Assembly: GCA_015067785.1 (NCBI GenBank)
Contig: SVLR01000021.1
Coordinates: 1-38,390, forward strand
DNA length: 38,390 nt
Source: Oscillospiraceae bacterium
GTDB taxonomy: Bacteria > Bacillota > Clostridia > Oscillospirales > Oscillospiraceae
Direction of reading: 5' to 3'
Both the position numbers and the translations under genes were made by a program. Numbering within the stretch: position 1 is the stretch's first letter; every line of letters begins with the position of its first letter. The notes beneath the pieces were generated by a model. That model searched no databases, was not told the DNA's origin, and saw nothing but the letters and a program-made list of their open reading frames with translations. This document shows, piece by piece, positions 16,501 to 24,560 of this stretch.

Positions 16501-17976
16501 ACGGATCAGCCCCAACAGCCACCTTTGATCTGCTTTTCCGATAATACCGCATAGGGTCAGGAGGCAGAAAAAGGAGATGGGGAAGGTTACTGTGCGAACT
16601 GCCGGGTTTGGCGCGAAGCTGCTGAGCATAGCGGCAAGAACGGCACAGAGCGTGGAAAGTACCGGTCGTGACAGGTGGATATGCCGCCCGGAGATACGCA
16701 GCAGACGCCGCAGACTCAGCAGGAAATTAATGAGATGGGTCACAAGAAAGCTGAGGAAATAGCCGTCCATTCCCCAAATGGGCAGCAAGAGGTACAGAAA
16801 AAGCACATCCAAAGAAGATGTGAAGATATTGTAGCGCACGCAGGCGGTTTGCTGTCCCAGTCCCTTTGTCATTGCGTCGGTCATAGCATCGCAGTAGAGC
16901 ATCGGTGCAAGGAGGGCGTAGCGCTGTAATTCCCGGGCCGCTTGGGGGCTACCGTAAAGGGAGAGGCACAGCGGCTCGGATAGCAAATATAAGATGCCAC
17001 CGCACAGTAGTCCGTAGAGCAGGGCGACCTTCAGCGTCCTGCCGGTCAGGTAGCGGATCCGTCTGCGGCTGCCGGCGGCATCGCAGCGGGCAAGCTCCGG
17101 GATCAGCAGCTCCGCAAGGGCAAAGAGGATGGCTGCCGGGAACATCAGCACCGGGAACACCATGCCAGATACCGTGCCGAAGGCGGCAAGGGGTGCCATA
17201 TCTCCCATATATAGGGCAAGGCGTTTAGGGACCATCAGGTTTTCTGCGGTGGAAATGCCGGCTTTTAAGTCGTCTGCAAGGGCAAGGGGAATTGCGCAGC
17301 GCAGCAGACGGCTGCGGACCGGAATGGGGGAGCCGGAGGGGCTTTTTTGCAGCGCACGGAGGATAAGTAAGGTAATGAGTGTCAAAACATTTCCAAGGCC
17401 ACTGCCTAAGATGATGCAGCCGCAAGCCCTTACCGGGTCTTCTCCTGCAAAAAAGGTGAGCAGCAGCATGGTGACGGTCAGGGACAGCGCCTGCTCGGCG
17501 ATCTCTACTGCTGCCAGCGTACCGATGCGGTTGGCGGCGGTAAAATAGCCGGTCATCACACCGCACAGGCAGGTGATGGGGAGTAAACAGGCATAAAGCC
17601 GTAGAGCAGAGGTAGTGCGGGCATCTCCGATCCAATGGGCGGATAGCTGGGGCGCAAGAAAATAGAGAAGCAGCGCCATAGAGCCGGCTGCCAATATACT
17701 GAACAGAAAGCAGGACCGCAGGATCCAGCGGACATTTTGCGGCCGTTTTTTGCCCAACTCCTCGGCAGTCAAGTACATAGTGGTGGTACGGATCCCAGCC
17801 ATACCGGCGGTGACAGACATAGCGCCTACGGAAAGAACAAGCTGTAACAGACCCACACCGGAGGCGCCGATCTTTGCGGACACAAAGACCTGAAAGGATG
17901 TGGAGACAAACCGCAGCAGCAAATTGACACCGGTGAGCATCAGGGCGCTGTAAAAGATGGGTACGGCCTTGCGCAA
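16492..17976 (-). CDS. spoVB: SpoVB-type polysaccharide/lipid flippase (MOP superfamily)
   Basis: A ~494-residue, about 14-helix membrane protein of the MurJ/Wzx/SpoVB group. The N-terminal segment runs FVSTSFQVFVSAKIGASGVG, with GYFTAANRIG and later MVFPVLMFPAAILFALAELL, typical of stage V sporulation protein B-like flippases. These move lipid-linked cell-wall or polysaccharide precursors across the membrane, in sporulation for the spore cortex. It could instead serve a vegetative polysaccharide. GTG 17985 has its Shine-Dalgarno directly adjacent, while TTG 17976 has AAGGGG at about 7 bases, so I prefer the TTG start. A long inverted repeat (17980-18020) covers the ribosome binding site. Confidence 0.82.
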   Translation of the reverse strand: MRKAVPIFYSALMLTGVNLLLRFVSTSFQVFVSAKIGASGVGLLQLVLSVGAMSVTAGMAGIRTTTMYLTAEELGKKRPQNVRWILRSCFLFSILAAGSMALLLYFLAPQLSAHWIGDARTTSALRLYACLLPITCLCGVMTGYFTAANRIGTLAAVEIAEQALSLTVTMLLLTFFAGEDPVRACGCIILGSGLGNVLTLITLLILRALQKSPSGSPIPVRSRLLRCAIPLALADDLKAGISTAENLMVPKRLALYMGDMAPLAAFGTVSGMVFPVLMFPAAILFALAELLIPELARCDAAGSRRRIRYLTGRTLKVALLYGLLCGGILYLLSEPLCLSLYGSPQAARELQRYALLAPMLYCDAMTDAMTKGLGQQTACVRYNIFTSSLDVLFLYLLLPIWGMDGYFLSFLVTHLINFLLSLRRLLRISGRHIHLSRPVLSTLCAVLAAMLSSFAPNPAVRTVTFPISFFCLLTLCGIIGKADQRWLLGLIRKK

Positions 17977-17979
17977 AAG

Positions 17980-18020
17980 AATCACCCCTTTGTCCTATGG
18001 TATGGGACAAGGGGGTGATT
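17980..18020 (-). promoter_or_regulatory. Long inverted repeat masking the flippase ribosome binding site
   Basis: AATCACCCCTTTGTCC (17980-17995) and GGACAAGGGGGTGATT (18005-18020) are complementary over 16 bases with a single non-Watson-Crick pair and a 9-base loop. In the minus-strand mRNA the stem sequesters AAGGGG and the GTG codon of the flippase gene, which suggests control of translation. It may instead be a DNA operator or part of the adjacent repeat element. Confidence 0.6.
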
Positions 18021-18353
18021 TAGAATTGAGAATTGAGAGTTGAGGTGCCGCTTTGCGAAGAATCCGCATCCCTTGTAGGGGTCGGCGCCCTCGACGACCC
18101 GAAATAAAATCGACCCTCGATGGGGAGGTTTTATTGTAATATGGCGGTGCCTACCAGCACAACCCCTCCGAGCAAAATCGAAGATTTTGCCCACCTCCCC
18201 TTACACAGGGGAGGCTGACCTCATCCGACCTCGCTTTGCTCGGCCACCTTCCCCAAAGGGGAAGGTTTGGCGGGCGGATAATATCCGCCCCTACCAATTC
18301 ATCGCGAAGCAATACCACAATTGTCAATTTTCAATTGTCAATTGTCAATTAAT
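18021..18353. repeat. Mosaic intergenic repeat element with heptamer-repeat ends (element A)
   Basis: The 330 bases hold no gene. The left end has tandem TTGAGAA-type heptamers (18024-18043). The right end (18320-18353) has inverted TTGACAA-type heptamers, so the ends face each other like terminal inverted repeats. Inside are several hairpins, including GCAAAATC/GATTTTGC and CCTCCCCTTACACAGGGGAGG. Bases 18164-18216 are also found at 32972-33024 with 5 mismatches in 53. The right end supplies the stop codon of tmcAL. Confidence 0.8.
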
Positions 18354-19493
18354 GTATCGTACTCTGCGGGCATGTTCGATTGTGGGGGAGGCGGGGGTGT
18401 TTTCTGCAAAGAGACCGTAGAGTCTGCCGCAGCGGGTCTCCAGGGCGGCATAGTCACCTTCCCGGCTTTCGCCTGCGTTGGGGATATCTAAGAACTCCCG
18501 GGCGGTTTTCAGGATCTCCCGACCTCGGTCATTAAAGGCAAGGACACGGACATAGGGCACAGGCGCGGAGAGCATTTCCTCGGTAATGCCCAAAAAGGCG
18601 CAGAGGATCATCCGGTCGATCCGGGTGCGGGTGTAGCGTTTGGACTTGACTGCAGAGGCGATCTCTTCTACGGTGGCATATTCCCGACAGGCGTGCATCA
18701 GCTTGCGCCAAAGACCCTCCGAGCCGCCGGGCAGGAGGCTAAATTCAGCGTCTGTCATTGTTCGCAGCTTCGCCAAAATGGCGCGCTCTCCGGCCTGTAG
18801 GCTGTGAAGAGACGCATTTTCAAAGAGGGGTACGCACTGAGGCGGCAGGTAAGGGGAGATATCCTTATGTTCACGCATACAGCTGCGAAGGGAGGTGGCA
18901 GAGGGGTTTTCTTCGTCAGGGATTTGGGCGTGATAGCTGCCGTCGCGCTTTATGGGGCAGGGTTCTATGGCGTTTCCCTGCAATAAAATGGCCTTGCAGT
19001 ATTCCACCGCCAAAATATTATTGGGCATGCTGAGCAAGGAAGCATCCATGCCCAGTTTTTCTAACGCTTTTTGCCTTGCGATGGGGAAGCTCAGTCCCGC
19101 GTCCAAAAACGTCCGAAGGGCGGGAGGAAAATCGGGAGAAATCAGTGCCCGGGCAAGGGCAAGAAGGGTTTCCCGATCTGCTGTTTCCGCGCCAAAGGAA
19201 AGACGCTGGCAGAATTTCGATAGGATGGCGACGCTGCCGCCGGCAAAGCCCTCCGCACTGCAAAGGGTATGGGTGACGGGCATTTCCAGCACAAGATCTG
19301 CACCACAAAGGATGGCGGCCTCCGCCCGGAGGGACTTGTCAAGAATTGCCGGGGCGGCGCGCTGAACGAAGCTGCCGCTCATAAGACACACGATGCCCTC
19401 CTGCGGACCCCGTTCCTGCCGGATGGCGGCAATTTGCTTGGCGTGACCCTTGTGAAAGGGGTTATACTCACAGATAATTCCGGTATTTTTCAA
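18345..19493 (-). CDS. tmcAL: tRNA(Met) cytidine acetate ligase
   Basis: TmcAL (YlbM) makes N4-acetylcytidine at the wobble position of elongator tRNA-Met, using acetate and ATP through an acetyl-adenylate. The 382-residue protein starts NTGIICEYNPFHKGH, with the nucleotidyltransferase HxGH motif at His14-His17. KSLRAEAAILCGADLVLEMP and PNNILAVEYCKA follow as in the family. The best start is TTG 19493, which has AGGAGG 7 bases upstream; the frame is open further to 19595 but without a ribosome binding site. It is notable that acetate kinase is encoded divergently next door. The last codons and TGA stop lie in repeat sequence of element A. Confidence 0.93.
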   Translation of the reverse strand: MKNTGIICEYNPFHKGHAKQIAAIRQERGPQEGIVCLMSGSFVQRAAPAILDKSLRAEAAILCGADLVLEMPVTHTLCSAEGFAGGSVAILSKFCQRLSFGAETADRETLLALARALISPDFPPALRTFLDAGLSFPIARQKALEKLGMDASLLSMPNNILAVEYCKAILLQGNAIEPCPIKRDGSYHAQIPDEENPSATSLRSCMREHKDISPYLPPQCVPLFENASLHSLQAGERAILAKLRTMTDAEFSLLPGGSEGLWRKLMHACREYATVEEIASAVKSKRYTRTRIDRMILCAFLGITEEMLSAPVPYVRVLAFNDRGREILKTAREFLDIPNAGESREGDYAALETRCGRLYGLFAENTPASPTIEHARRVRYIN

Positions 19494-19533
19494 AAGTTCC
19501 CCTCCTTTTTTGGGAAAATTTCGTGATTGGGGG

Positions 19534-19562
19534 TTGAGAAATTTTTCAATTTGGTATACAAT
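19534..19562 (+). promoter_or_regulatory. Promoter of ackA
   Basis: TTGAGA (19534-19539), 17-base spacer, TACAAT (19557-19562), about 65 bases before the GTG start of ackA. Confidence 0.65.
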
Positions 19563-19628
19563 AATACCGTATGTGTTTATATTACCACAAATCATAAGAA
19601 AATCAATTTATTTTAGGAGGAAGTTTAA

Positions 19629-20819
19629 GTGAACATTCTGATTATCAACGCCGGCTCTTCCAGTCTTAAGTATCAGCTGATGGACCCCCAGACCGGTGTG
19701 GTCAGCGCAAAGGGTCTTTGTGAGCGTATTGGTATCGACGGCCGTCTGAACCATAAGGTCGGCGAGGAGAAGATCGTCCGTGACATTCCTATGCCCACCC
19801 ACTCCGAGGCCATTGCTGCTACTTTGGCAATTTTGCAGGACGAAACCTGCGGCGTTATTAAGAGCGTTGACGAGATCGATGCTGTGGGTCACCGTGTGCT
19901 CCACGGCGGTATGGAATTCTTTGATTCCTGCATCATTAACGACGAGGTCATCGCTGCCATCAAGAAGTGCATCCCTCTGGGACCTCTCCACAATCCCGCA
20001 AACCTGATGGGTATCGAGGCTTGCCAGGCAGTTATGCCCAGCACGCCCCAGGTGGCTGTGTTTGACACCGCGTTTCATATGACCATGCCCCCCAAGGCTT
20101 ATCGCTACGCCATCCCCACCGAGTACTACGAAAATGACTCCATCCGTCGCTACGGCTTCCACGGTACCTCCCACAAGTATGTGGCAAAGCGTACCGCTGA
20201 GCTGGTCGGCAAGAAGGAATTTAAGATGGTCAACTGCCACCTTGGCAACGGTTCCTCTATGTCCGCTGTGAAGGACGGCAAGTGCCAGGATACCACCATG
20301 GGTCTGACCCCTCTGGCAGGTGTTCCTATGGGTACCCGCTCCGGCGATATCGATCCCGCTGTCGTTCAGTTCCTGTGCAACAAGTACGGCTACAGCGTGG
20401 ATGAGTGCCTGAACATTCTCAATAAGAAGTCCGGTATGCTGGCTATTTCCGGCATTTCCTCCGACTTCCGCGATCTGGAAGACGGCGCTAAGAACGGCGA
20501 TGAGAACTGCGCACTTGCCCGCGACAAATTCTGCTACGAGGTTGCTAAGTATGTTGGCGCTTATGCCGCTGCCCTCAACGGCATCGATGTGCTGACCTTC
20601 ACCGCAGGTGTCGGCGAAAACGACGGCGGTGTCCGTGCAGGTGTTTGCGAGTACCTGGGCTTTATGGGCGTTAAGATCGATCCCGAGCTGAATAAGAAGC
20701 GCGGCAAGGAAATTAAGATTTCTACCCCCGACTCCAAGGTGGAGGTTTGGGTCGTGCCCACCAATGAAGAGCTGATGATCGCGCAGGATACTGCGGATCT
20801 GGTAAACGCTGCAAAATAA
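19629..20819 (+). CDS. ackA: Acetate kinase
   Basis: Converts acetyl phosphate and ADP to acetate and ATP, the energy-yielding last step of acetate fermentation. The 396-residue length fits the family. Visible motifs are NILIINAGSSSLKYQL at the N-terminus, GHRVLHGG, FDTAFH, YGFHGTSHKYV, HLGNGSS, and FTAGVGEN near the end. The start is GTG 19629, 8 bases after AGGAGG. The usual partner pta is not in the window, so ackA is apparently transcribed alone from its own promoter. A weak hairpin follows (20830-20855), then a palindromic repeat. Confidence 0.97.
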   Translation: MNILIINAGSSSLKYQLMDPQTGVVSAKGLCERIGIDGRLNHKVGEEKIVRDIPMPTHSEAIAATLAILQDETCGVIKSVDEIDAVGHRVLHGGMEFFDSCIINDEVIAAIKKCIPLGPLHNPANLMGIEACQAVMPSTPQVAVFDTAFHMTMPPKAYRYAIPTEYYENDSIRRYGFHGTSHKYVAKRTAELVGKKEFKMVNCHLGNGSSMSAVKDGKCQDTTMGLTPLAGVPMGTRSGDIDPAVVQFLCNKYGYSVDECLNILNKKSGMLAISGISSDFRDLEDGAKNGDENCALARDKFCYEVAKYVGAYAAALNGIDVLTFTAGVGENDGGVRAGVCEYLGFMGVKIDPELNKKRGKEIKISTPDSKVEVWVVPTNEELMIAQDTADLVNAAK

Positions 20820-20829
20820 TTGGCTATTA

Positions 20830-20855
20830 GGAGCCACTGCTGTTGTGGTGGCTTC
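20830..20855 (+). terminator. Weak terminator-like hairpin after ackA
   Basis: GGAGCCAC (20830-20837) pairs with GTGGCTTC (20848-20855), one G-U pair. It is followed by only a short pyrimidine run (TTCCC), so its efficiency is doubtful. Confidence 0.45.
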
Positions 20856-20880
20856 TTCCCGTGCAATTATGGGAACCTCC

Positions 20881-20998
20881 TGTCATTCTGAGCGACCGGA
20901 GGGAGTCGAAGAATCTTCGCACTATTTGATCTGCATACAGATAGGAAAATGCGTGGATCCTTCGACTGCGTGCCTTTGGCACTTCGCTCAGGATGACA
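20881..20998. repeat. Interspersed palindromic repeat, copy 2
   Basis: A 118-base element with the same ends as copy 1 at 10554-10645 (TGTCATTCTGAGCG ... CGCTCAGGATGACA) and the same inner pair (GAGTCGAAGAATC and GGATCCTTCGACT). The central loop differs in sequence and is longer. It fills the space between ackA and pepT. Confidence 0.9.
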
Positions 20999-21023
20999 AG
21001 ATGTATGCAATATGGAGGATAAT

Positions 21024-22229
21024 ATGGCATCTGTTACTGAACGGTTTTTAAAATATATTTCCTACGAGACCACATCGGATGAGTTTTCGGATACCTGCCC
21101 CTCCACCGAGGGTCAGAAGCTGCTGGGCGCAGCGTTGGTAGAGGAAATGCGCGCCATGGGCATTGCCGATGCCCGGATGGATGAGCACGGATATGTTTAC
21201 GGCACCGTACCCGGTGACCCGGAGCTTCCGGTCATCGGCCTTATCGCCCATATGGATACATCGCCTGACGCATCCGGCAAGGATGTAAAGGCGAGAATCG
21301 TTGACTATAAAGGCGGGGATGTGTGCCTCAATGAGGAGAAAAATATTTGGCTCCGTGAGGAGAATTACGGAAGCCTTAAAAACCACATAGGCAAGCGCCT
21401 TGTTGTTACTGACGGTACCACCCTTTTGGGTGCGGACAACAAAGCCGGTGTGGCAGAGATCCTGACGGCTGCGGAAAAGCTGATGAAGATCAAAAAGCAC
21501 GCAACCCTCAAGATCGGTTTTACCCCTGACGAAGAGATCGGTCGAGGTGCAGATCTGTTTGATATCAGCGGTTTTGATGCGGAATATGCCTATACCGTTG
21601 ACGGTGGCTCCATCGGGGAGATCGAATATGAGAACTTTAACGCTGCCGGTGCCAAGGTCACCGTTCACGGTCTGAGTATCCATCCCGGCGGCGCCAAGGA
21701 TAAGATGATCAATTCTCAGCTGGTGGCTATGGAGTATAATGCGCTTCTGCCTGCCGACCAGCGTCCGGAGCATACGGAAGGCTATGAGGGCTTTATTCAC
21801 CTGACCGATATGCAGGGTCAGGTAGAGGAGACGGTCCTTCGCTATATCATCCGGGACCACGATATGGAAAAGTTTGAGGAGAAGAAGGATCTGATGGTAG
21901 CAGCTGCCTGCCGGATCGACGAAAAGTACGGCGCAGGCACTGTTCAGGTAGCCCTCCGGGACAGCTACTACAATATGAAGAACCGGATCACACCTTGTAT
22001 GTACATCATCGAGCGGGCAGAAGCGGCAATGCGCAAGGTGGGTATGATGCCCCGCAATGTGCCGATCCGCGGCGGTACCGACGGCGCAAGACTTTCCTAT
22101 ATGGGTCTGCCTTGTCCCAATCTCTGCACCGGCGGCGAGAATTTCCACGGCCGCTTTGAGTATATCCCTGTTGAGGATATGGAAAAGTGCGTGGATATGC
22201 TGGTGGAGATCATTAAAATGGATAATTGA
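21024..22229 (+). CDS. pepT: Peptidase T (tripeptide aminopeptidase)
   Basis: A di-zinc M20 exopeptidase that removes the N-terminal residue from tripeptides in the cytoplasm. The 401-residue length matches PepT. Metal-site motifs are AHMDTSP (His76), GADNKAGV (Asp138), the catalytic Glu in PDEEIG (~170-171), VDGG, and the final ligand in FHGRFE. RGGTDGARLS is the substrate-binding loop typical of PepT. ATG 21024 has GGAGG (21014-21018) at good spacing; the in-frame ATG at 21012 would leave that site inside the gene. The last codons (MDN) and the TGA stop fall inside a heptamer repeat (TTGAAAATTATCAATTGACA). Confidence 0.95.
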   Translation: MASVTERFLKYISYETTSDEFSDTCPSTEGQKLLGAALVEEMRAMGIADARMDEHGYVYGTVPGDPELPVIGLIAHMDTSPDASGKDVKARIVDYKGGDVCLNEEKNIWLREENYGSLKNHIGKRLVVTDGTTLLGADNKAGVAEILTAAEKLMKIKKHATLKIGFTPDEEIGRGADLFDISGFDAEYAYTVDGGSIGEIEYENFNAAGAKVTVHGLSIHPGGAKDKMINSQLVAMEYNALLPADQRPEHTEGYEGFIHLTDMQGQVEETVLRYIIRDHDMEKFEEKKDLMVAAACRIDEKYGAGTVQVALRDSYYNMKNRITPCMYIIERAEAAMRKVGMMPRNVPIRGGTDGARLSYMGLPCPNLCTGGENFHGRFEYIPVEDMEKCVDMLVEIIKMDN

Positions 22230-22396
22230 AAATTATCAATTGACAATGAAGGTGTCCGCGTTGCGGACGAATAAAATAAGGACCGTCGAGGACGCCGGTC
22301 CCTACAAAGGTACACGCCAATGTAGGGACCAGCCTCCGGACGGTCCTTTATGCATTTTAGATAATTGTCAATTATCCATTGTCAATTGTCAATTCT
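22226..22396. repeat. Mosaic repeat element with heptamer ends between convergent pepT and ftsH (element B)
   Basis: The ends are inverted copies of AATTGACAATG (22237-22247 and 22378-22388). The interior has GTCCGC-GTT-GCGGAC, and a nested hairpin in which AAGGACCGTC (22278-22287) pairs with GACGGTCCTT (22339-22348) and GGTCCCTACA (22297-22306) with TGTAGGGACC (22321-22330). The left end provides the pepT stop and the right end the last codons and stop of ftsH. The central hairpin may act as terminator for both genes. Confidence 0.85.
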
Positions 22397-24240
22397 TCAG
22401 CGGGCGGGTTGATGATCGCCATCATCTCTTCGCCGGTGATGGTCTCTTTTTCCAGCAATAATGCGGCAATATCGTCCAATAACTGACGGTTATTCTGGAG
22501 GGTCTCCTTGGCAGATGCGTAGCAGCCAGCAAGGAGCTTCTGCACCTCCCGGTCCACCAGTGCGGCAGTCTCATCGGAGCAGTCCATATAGCTGCGACCG
22601 TCCAGATACTGATGCTCCACGGTGGCGGAGGTCATAAGACCGAGAGTCTCGTTCATACCGAACATAGTGATCATCTTCCGGGCAAGGCCGGTGGCACGCT
22701 GCAGATCGTTGGCGGCACCGGTGGTCTGGGTGTTGAAGACCACATCCTCGGCAGCTCTGCCACCGATTAAGGAGCGGAGCTGGCTGAGAAGCTCATCCCG
22801 GGTGGAGAGGAACTTTTCCTCCTCCGGCAGGTAGAGTGTATAGCCCAGCGCACCCTCGGTGTGGGGAACGATGGTGATCTTTGTGACGGGCGTTTCCTGC
22901 TTCTCCAGCGCGGAGATCAGGGCATGACCGACCTCGTGGTATGCCACCAGCTTTTTCTCCTTGTCGCTGAGGACGGTGTTTTTCTTTTCTGCGCCGGCAA
23001 TGACGGTCTCAAAGGAGATCAGCAGATCCTCCTGATTGACGGCACTGCGACCCTTGCGGACTGCCCGCAGGGCGGCTTCGTTCACAAGGTTTGCAAGGTC
23101 TGCGCCTACCGCACCGGCAGTAGCCTGAGCGATCTTCTGTAGATCGACATCCTCAGAGAGCTTGATCTTCCGGGTGTGGACCTTCAAAGTGTCCAATCTT
23201 CCCTGAAGGTTGGGGGTATCTACCACGATCCGACGGTCAAAGCGACCGGGGCGCAGCAGCGCTTTATCCAGAATTTCGGGGCGGTTGGTAGCGGCAAGAC
23301 AGACGATACCCTTGGAGGAATCGAAGCCGTCGATCTCACCTAAAAGCTGATTTAAGGTCTGCTCGTGCTCGGAGTTGCCGCCATAGCGGGAATCACGGCT
23401 GCGTCCCACCGCGTCGATCTCGTCGATGAAGATGATACAGGGGGCAACCTTGGCTGCCTGTTGGAACAAATCGCGGACACGGCTTGCGCCAACACCGACG
23501 AACATTTCCACAAAGTCAGAGCCGGAGATGGAGAAGAACGGTACATTGGCTTCACCGGCTACTGCCTTTGCAAGGAGTGTCTTGCCGGTACCGGGGGAGC
23601 CTACCAGCAGCGCGCCTTTGGGCAGCTTTGCACCGATCTCCGTATATTTGGTGGGATTGTGCAGAAAATCAATGATCTCCTGCAGGCTTTCCTTGGCTTC
23701 ATCCTGACCTGCCACATCCTTGAAGGTGACGCCGGTCTTTTTTTCCATATAGACCTTTGCCTTGCTGGCGCCGATGGCACCCATACCGCCGCCGTTCATC
23801 CGACGGGTGATGCCGTTCATTAAGAAGAACATAGCACCGATGCCTACAGCGTACAGCAGGATCATCATGATCGTGGAATTGTCCTCCACGATGACCTGAT
23901 TGACCTTGATGCCCTTTTCGTTCAGGGTCTGGGCCAGCTCCAGCACATTGCCGTTGGGAAGTCCGGTGAAGCAGGCCTTTTGCTCCCGCTCCGGCTTGGC
24001 GGCTTCCTCCTTGGTCATATAATAGATCCGGTCATAGTGCAGCTCCACCTCGTCGATCTTGCCATTTTCCACATCGTTCATAAACTGGGAGAAGGTGGTT
24101 TTGGTGTACTGCCCGTCGGAGATCATACCGTAGAGCATACCGATGAACAGGATTACTACCACAGACAGAAGCAGAAGGGATAGCTTACTCTTTGGCGGCT
24201 TGCCGTTTTGCTCCGGCTTCCGATTGTTGTTTTGTTCCAT
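22372..24240 (-). CDS. ftsH: ATP-dependent zinc metalloprotease FtsH
   Basis: A membrane-anchored AAA+ protease that degrades misfolded membrane proteins and regulators. The 622-residue protein has two transmembrane helices (about 20-40 and 123-142) around an extracytoplasmic domain. The AAA+ core has Walker A GSPGTGKT (214-221), Walker B IIFIDEID (269-276) and the second region of homology with RPGRFDR. The protease domain has the zinc site HEVGH (435-439), with a further ligand in the GGRAAED region. The last six or so codons (EELTIDNG) lie in an intergenic repeat (element B), so the natural C-terminus may once have been different. AGGAGG precedes the ATG. Confidence 0.97.
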   Translation of the reverse strand: MEQNNNRKPEQNGKPPKSKLSLLLLSVVVILFIGMLYGMISDGQYTKTTFSQFMNDVENGKIDEVELHYDRIYYMTKEEAAKPEREQKACFTGLPNGNVLELAQTLNEKGIKVNQVIVEDNSTIMMILLYAVGIGAMFFLMNGITRRMNGGGMGAIGASKAKVYMEKKTGVTFKDVAGQDEAKESLQEIIDFLHNPTKYTEIGAKLPKGALLVGSPGTGKTLLAKAVAGEANVPFFSISGSDFVEMFVGVGASRVRDLFQQAAKVAPCIIFIDEIDAVGRSRDSRYGGNSEHEQTLNQLLGEIDGFDSSKGIVCLAATNRPEILDKALLRPGRFDRRIVVDTPNLQGRLDTLKVHTRKIKLSEDVDLQKIAQATAGAVGADLANLVNEAALRAVRKGRSAVNQEDLLISFETVIAGAEKKNTVLSDKEKKLVAYHEVGHALISALEKQETPVTKITIVPHTEGALGYTLYLPEEEKFLSTRDELLSQLRSLIGGRAAEDVVFNTQTTGAANDLQRATGLARKMITMFGMNETLGLMTSATVEHQYLDGRSYMDCSDETAALVDREVQKLLAGCYASAKETLQNNRQLLDDIAALLLEKETITGEEMMAIINPPAEELTIDNG

Positions 24241-24276
24241 ATATGGATTCCTCCTCAGGAAATCGTATTCCTTGGT

Positions 24277-24305
24277 ATTTTACCACAGAAAAGCCATCTA
24301 TGCAA
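24277..24305 (-). promoter_or_regulatory. Promoter of ftsH
   Basis: Minus strand TTGCAT (24305-24300), 17-base spacer, TGG-TAAAAT (-10 at 24282-24277), about 36 bases upstream of the ftsH start. Confidence 0.7.
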
Positions 24306-24386
24306 TGAAATTGGGTCGTTTTTGGGTAAAATTTCTGTGAACTTATTCGAATCGGCAAAAAAATTGTATTTCCGGTAAAATTTCTG

Positions 24387-24415
24387 TTGTACCGGAATGG
24401 AAATTCTGCTACAAT
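24387..24415 (+). promoter_or_regulatory. Promoter of the rlmB operon, overlapped by an inverted repeat
   Basis: TTGTAC (24387-24392), 17-base spacer, extended -10 TGC-TACAAT (24407-24415). The inverted pair TTCCGGT (24370-24376) and ACCGGAA (24391-24397) straddles the -35 and could be an operator. The transcript would carry palindromic repeat D in its 5' leader. Confidence 0.65.
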
Positions 24416-24465
24416 AGAAGAAATATAGGTTACAGCCAGACGATAATGTGTTGTTATGAGAAATT

Positions 24466-24520
24466 GTAGGGAATGCATTTATGCATTCCACATTGCGGAA
24501 CGGATGAATCCGTTCCCTAC
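24466..24520. repeat. Small palindromic repeat element in the rlmB leader (element D)
   Basis: Bounded by GTAGGG (24466-24471) and CCCTAC (24515-24520), with two perfect internal hairpins: GGAATGCAT/ATGCATTCC (24470-24489) and GGAACGGAT/ATCCGTTCC (24497-24516). Same GTAGGG...CCCTAC boundary as the hairpins in elements B and C. Confidence 0.8.
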
Positions 24521-24560
24521 GGCGTTAAATAACGAGCTTGGTAACTGAGGGGGAGTCCTT

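Noticed and set aside
19608..20837. 409-codon antisense frame over ackA
   Set aside because: It is a shadow of the highly biased ackA coding sequence.
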